Assembly (NCBI GenBank): GCA_001803225.1
Contig: MHBF01000170.1
Location: 1 to 45,961, forward strand
DNA: 45,961 nucleotides
Direction of reading: 5' to 3'
Origin: Lentisphaerae bacterium GWF2_44_16
Lineage (GTDB): Bacteria > Verrucomicrobiota > Lentisphaeria > Victivallales > GWF2-45-14
The position numbers were made by a program, and so were the translations under genes. A model generated the notes under the pieces. That model was not told the origin of the DNA, ran no database searches, and was given only the letters and a program-made list of their open reading frames with translations. This document shows positions 43,501-45,961 of this stretch, in pieces; position 1 is the first letter of the stretch; every line of letters starts with the position of its first letter.

Positions 43501-44814
43501 ATGGCTAAAAGCAATGAAGTTCAGGAAAAATATGGAAAAGGCGATACAAAATGGTTCGTTCAGGACAGGTTCGGCATGTTCATACATTGGGGGCTTTATT
43601 CCCAGCCCGCGCGTCATGAGTGGGTCAGAAATTATGAACACATCAAAAATGAAGATTATGAAAAGTATTTCGAAATCTTCAATCCCGACCTCTATGAACC
43701 CAAAGAATGGGCAAGAATGGCAAAAAACGCCGGGATGAAATATTTCGTCATAACAACCAAGCATCATGAAGGCTTCTGCCTCTGGGATACAAAATATACC
43801 GATTACAAAGCACCCAATACCCCATGCGGCAAAGACCTGCTCACGCCTATGGTCAAGGCGTTCAGGGACGAGGGTTTGAAAGTCGGTTTCTATTATTCGC
43901 TCATAGACTGGCATCACTCTGAATTTCCCGTTGACAGCCGCCACCCCCAGCGCGATGATCAGGAATTCAGAAAAAAAGAGAAGAAACGCGATGTCAGAAA
44001 ATACGCTGAATACATGCATAATCAGGTAAGGGAACTGTTAACGGATTTCGGGCATATTGATATTATGTGGTTTGACTTCTCATATCCCGGAAAGGACGGC
44101 AAAGGGCATGAAGACTGGCAATCCGAAAAACTCATAAAAATGATAAGAAAGCTTCAGCCGCATATAATCCTCGACGACCGCCTCGATCTGCCCGGCTCAG
44201 GCGATATCAAAACCCCGGAACAGTACGTGCCGACAGAGGGAGTAAAAGACGAAAAAGGAAAACCACTCGTCTGGGAAGGCTGTCAGACATTTTCAGGTTC
44301 ATGGGGCTATCATCGCGATGAAAACACATGGAAAAGCAATGCCATGCTCATACAGATGCTGATAGACCATGTAAGCAAAGGCGGAAACCTGCTTCTGAAC
44401 GTAGGCCCCACGGCACGCGGGGAATTTGATTACCGCGCGATTGAAAAACTCAGCGCGATGGGTGAATGGATGAAGCGTCATAACCGTTCGATATACGGAT
44501 GCACATACGCGCCGAATGGACTGAAAGCCCCTCAGGACTGCCGCTACACTTACAACCCTGAAACAAAAAGGCTCTATCTGCATCTTTTCGCATGGCCCTT
44601 TAAGGCTGTCCACCTGCCGGAAATGGGCGGAAAAATCAAATACGCCCAGCTTCTGAACGACGCCAGCGAAATACGTTTCCGTGATGAAAAGAGCAATGTT
44701 CATGTGGCTTCAACAGGCCTCAGCGCTAAAACTCCTTCAGGCGCGCTGACACTTGAAATCCCCACTATTAAACCCCCGGTAGAAGTCCCGGTAATAGAAA
44801 TGTTTCTGAAGTGA
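43501..44814 (+). CDS. Alpha-L-fucosidase, GH29
   Basis: The 437-residue protein has the GH29 fold: WFVQDRFGMFIHWGLYSQPA, TTKHHEGFCLWDTKYTDY, YYSLIDWHH and the nucleophile D192 in IDIMWFDFSYPG, then LLLNVGPTARGEF. It should release alpha-linked L-fucose from glycans. No signal peptide is visible, so it is probably cytoplasmic and acts on imported oligosaccharides. AGAGGA precedes the ATG. It is followed by a terminator and lies downstream of the AraC gene and near the MDR/URO-D genes, which suggests a fucose-linked catabolic locus. Linkage preference cannot be read. Confidence 0.92.
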   Translation: MAKSNEVQEKYGKGDTKWFVQDRFGMFIHWGLYSQPARHEWVRNYEHIKNEDYEKYFEIFNPDLYEPKEWARMAKNAGMKYFVITTKHHEGFCLWDTKYTDYKAPNTPCGKDLLTPMVKAFRDEGLKVGFYYSLIDWHHSEFPVDSRHPQRDDQEFRKKEKKRDVRKYAEYMHNQVRELLTDFGHIDIMWFDFSYPGKDGKGHEDWQSEKLIKMIRKLQPHIILDDRLDLPGSGDIKTPEQYVPTEGVKDEKGKPLVWEGCQTFSGSWGYHRDENTWKSNAMLIQMLIDHVSKGGNLLLNVGPTARGEFDYRAIEKLSAMGEWMKRHNRSIYGCTYAPNGLKAPQDCRYTYNPETKRLYLHLFAWPFKAVHLPEMGGKIKYAQLLNDASEIRFRDEKSNVHVASTGLSAKTPSGALTLEIPTIKPPVEVPVIEMFLK

Positions 44815-44856
44815 TTGCCCTGAGAGTATTGATTTTACGCTTATCCTGATTAATTT

Positions 44857-44890
44857 ATTCCGTTATGAAAAGTAACGGAATAATTTTTTT
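44857..44890 (+). terminator. Rho-independent terminator
   Basis: ATTCCGTTA (44857-44865), 7-base loop, TAACGGAAT (44873-44881), then a T-rich AATTTTTTT. It ends the fucosidase transcript. Confidence 0.9.
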
Positions 44891-44903
44891 CAGGAGACTC
44901 CAA

Positions 44904-45961
44904 ATGAAAATATTGCTGTTCTCGTTTTTGCTGTTATCGTCTCTGGCGCTTTCAGCCCAAAGCATAATAATAGATCATAATTGCACCGATATCTCAAAAA
45001 TACCTCAGGAAGCCATCAAAAAAGCCAAGAAGCAGTTCAAGGCGGCTTACGGGCATACCTCGCACGGCAGTCAGGTTGTTTCCGGCATGGAAGCGTTGAT
45101 GAAAGCCAATGCACTGTACAGCTTCAATAAATACGGCACAGACGGCGCGTTTTCCTTCTGGGATACAACCCCGAAAGGAGATCTCGGAAACCCATCGCGG
45201 ACAAAATGGGCAGACAGGACAAGGGAATTTCTAAAAGGCTACGGCGAAGACAGAAACCTCATAATATGGTCATGGGGCGGACAGGCAGCCAACGCCAGTG
45301 AAAAAGACATGAGAACATATCTTGAACTTATGACGGGACTTGAAAAAGAATTCCCCAACGTGAAATTCGTATACATGACAGGACACCTCGACGGCAACGG
45401 CCCTAACTCCACACTCAGCAAACGCAATGAACAGATACGCGAGTATTGCAGAAAAAACAGGAAGATACTCTTTGATTTTGCCGATATAGAGAGTTACGAT
45501 CCCGATGGAAAAGTAAACTACATGCAGCTTAACGGATGGGACAACTGCGATTACGAATTTGACAATAAAGTCAGAAACTGGGCTGATGAATGGCTCATGA
45601 AAAACCCGAAACACCAGTTCGCGCTTCCGCAAAGTTCGGCTCACTCAAAACCCCTAAGCGCGGCCCTTAAAGGCAGGGCCTTCTGGTGGATGCTGGCCAG
45701 GCTTGCCGGATGGAGGCCGGGAAGACCATCGTTTGACGCAATCAGGCCAATTACACAGGAACCGGCAGCCGCTGAAAAAGTCATCCCTCAAAACAAACCC
45801 AAAATCAATACTCCTGAAAAACGGGTAGAAAAGAAGAAAGAAGAAGAAAAAACTTACCATTTTACCCAAAGTTCTGAATACAGGGATTGGATGGCATTGG
45901 GCACAAATGAAAAACTCGAACCGAAAAGCATAAGCGGGCTCATTATACCGAAAGGCGGAAA
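44904..45961 (+). CDS. Secreted SGNH-hydrolase-like protein, 3' truncated by the window
   Basis: An ATG at 44904 has AGGAG with a 7-base spacer, and the frame stays open for 352 codons to the window end. A signal peptide (about residues 1-18, ending ALSAQ) is followed by a region with HTSHGSQVVSGM, WDTTPKGDLGNPS, LIIWSWGGQ and YMTGHLDGNG, resembling secreted SGNH/GDSL-type proteins of Lentisphaerae and Bacteroidetes. A Pro/Lys/Glu-rich linker at about 290-320 leads into a second part, cut off. It may be a carbohydrate esterase, but the catalytic set was not confirmed. Position after the fucosidase supports a role in glycan breakdown. Confidence 0.7.
   Translation, partial: MKILLFSFLLLSSLALSAQSIIIDHNCTDISKIPQEAIKKAKKQFKAAYGHTSHGSQVVSGMEALMKANALYSFNKYGTDGAFSFWDTTPKGDLGNPSRTKWADRTREFLKGYGEDRNLIIWSWGGQAANASEKDMRTYLELMTGLEKEFPNVKFVYMTGHLDGNGPNSTLSKRNEQIREYCRKNRKILFDFADIESYDPDGKVNYMQLNGWDNCDYEFDNKVRNWADEWLMKNPKHQFALPQSSAHSKPLSAALKGRAFWWMLARLAGWRPGRPSFDAIRPITQEPAAAEKVIPQNKPKINTPEKRVEKKKEEEKTYHFTQSSEYRDWMALGTNEKLEPKSISGLIIPKGG

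Noticed and set aside
1-45961. CRISPR arrays, tRNA, rRNA and insertion sequences
   Set aside because: No regularly spaced repeats, tRNA-like cloverleaf, rRNA motif or transposase was recognised by reading; no search tool was run.

Overview
The window reads as a chromosomal segment of a Gram-negative bacterium. Envelope genes show an outer membrane: an MlaA protein, a YdbH/YnbE/YdbL-like set and an M48 lipoprotein. Several traits together point to the PVC group, most likely Lentisphaerota: three divergent uroporphyrinogen-decarboxylase-fold proteins beside AraC regulators, an alpha-L-fucosidase, a bacterial C-type-lectin protein, and two lysine/alanine-rich histone H1-like proteins. This placement is inferred from gene content only; no rRNA or tRNA gene was seen. 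TTG and GTG starts are used in places.

Layout. 1-6241 (minus): a gene fragment, a membrane-anchored C-type-lectin protein, a hairpin-rich gap, an overlapping RloA/RloB-like defence pair with its own promoter, then a purine-permease and M48-protease operon. 6401-12471: a LarA-like protein, a BRO-N protein, a divergent AraC/URO-D pair, a 279-bp palindromic element bounded by 26-bp perfect inverted repeats, a DUF523-DUF1722 protein and a small membrane protein. 12606-19224 (plus): a signalling block with a five-PAS histidine kinase, its NtrC-type sigma-54 activator, a lone receiver and a HisKA_2-type kinase. 19252-23732 (minus): a receiver-Ser/Thr-kinase fusion followed by an ABC exporter and a HlyD-like adaptor.

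23913-32604: a CocE-type hydrolase; an H1-like protein with a small partner and a strong terminator; MlaA with a secreted alpha/beta hydrolase; a phosphofructokinase; a second H1-like protein with a globular N-domain; a TPR protein; and a metallophosphoesterase. 32806-39026: DAHP synthase, an Abi_2-family protein, a repeat-bearing gap, and the YdbH-YnbE-YdbL-like operon. 39046-45961: two URO-D-fold proteins and an MDR dehydrogenase, divergent from an AraC regulator, followed by a GH29 fucosidase and a truncated secreted SGNH-like protein. This last part looks like a carbohydrate-use locus, and a shared TACACTGTA palindrome may tie its promoters together.

The most unexplained signals are the nested palindromic element at 10883-11161, a second long imperfect palindrome at 1741-1847, the receiver-kinase fusion next to an exporter, and similar promoter architecture at the two histone-like genes. 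Several start codons were moved inward from the longest open frame on the basis of Shine-Dalgarno spacing or promoter position; these are flagged in the entries.
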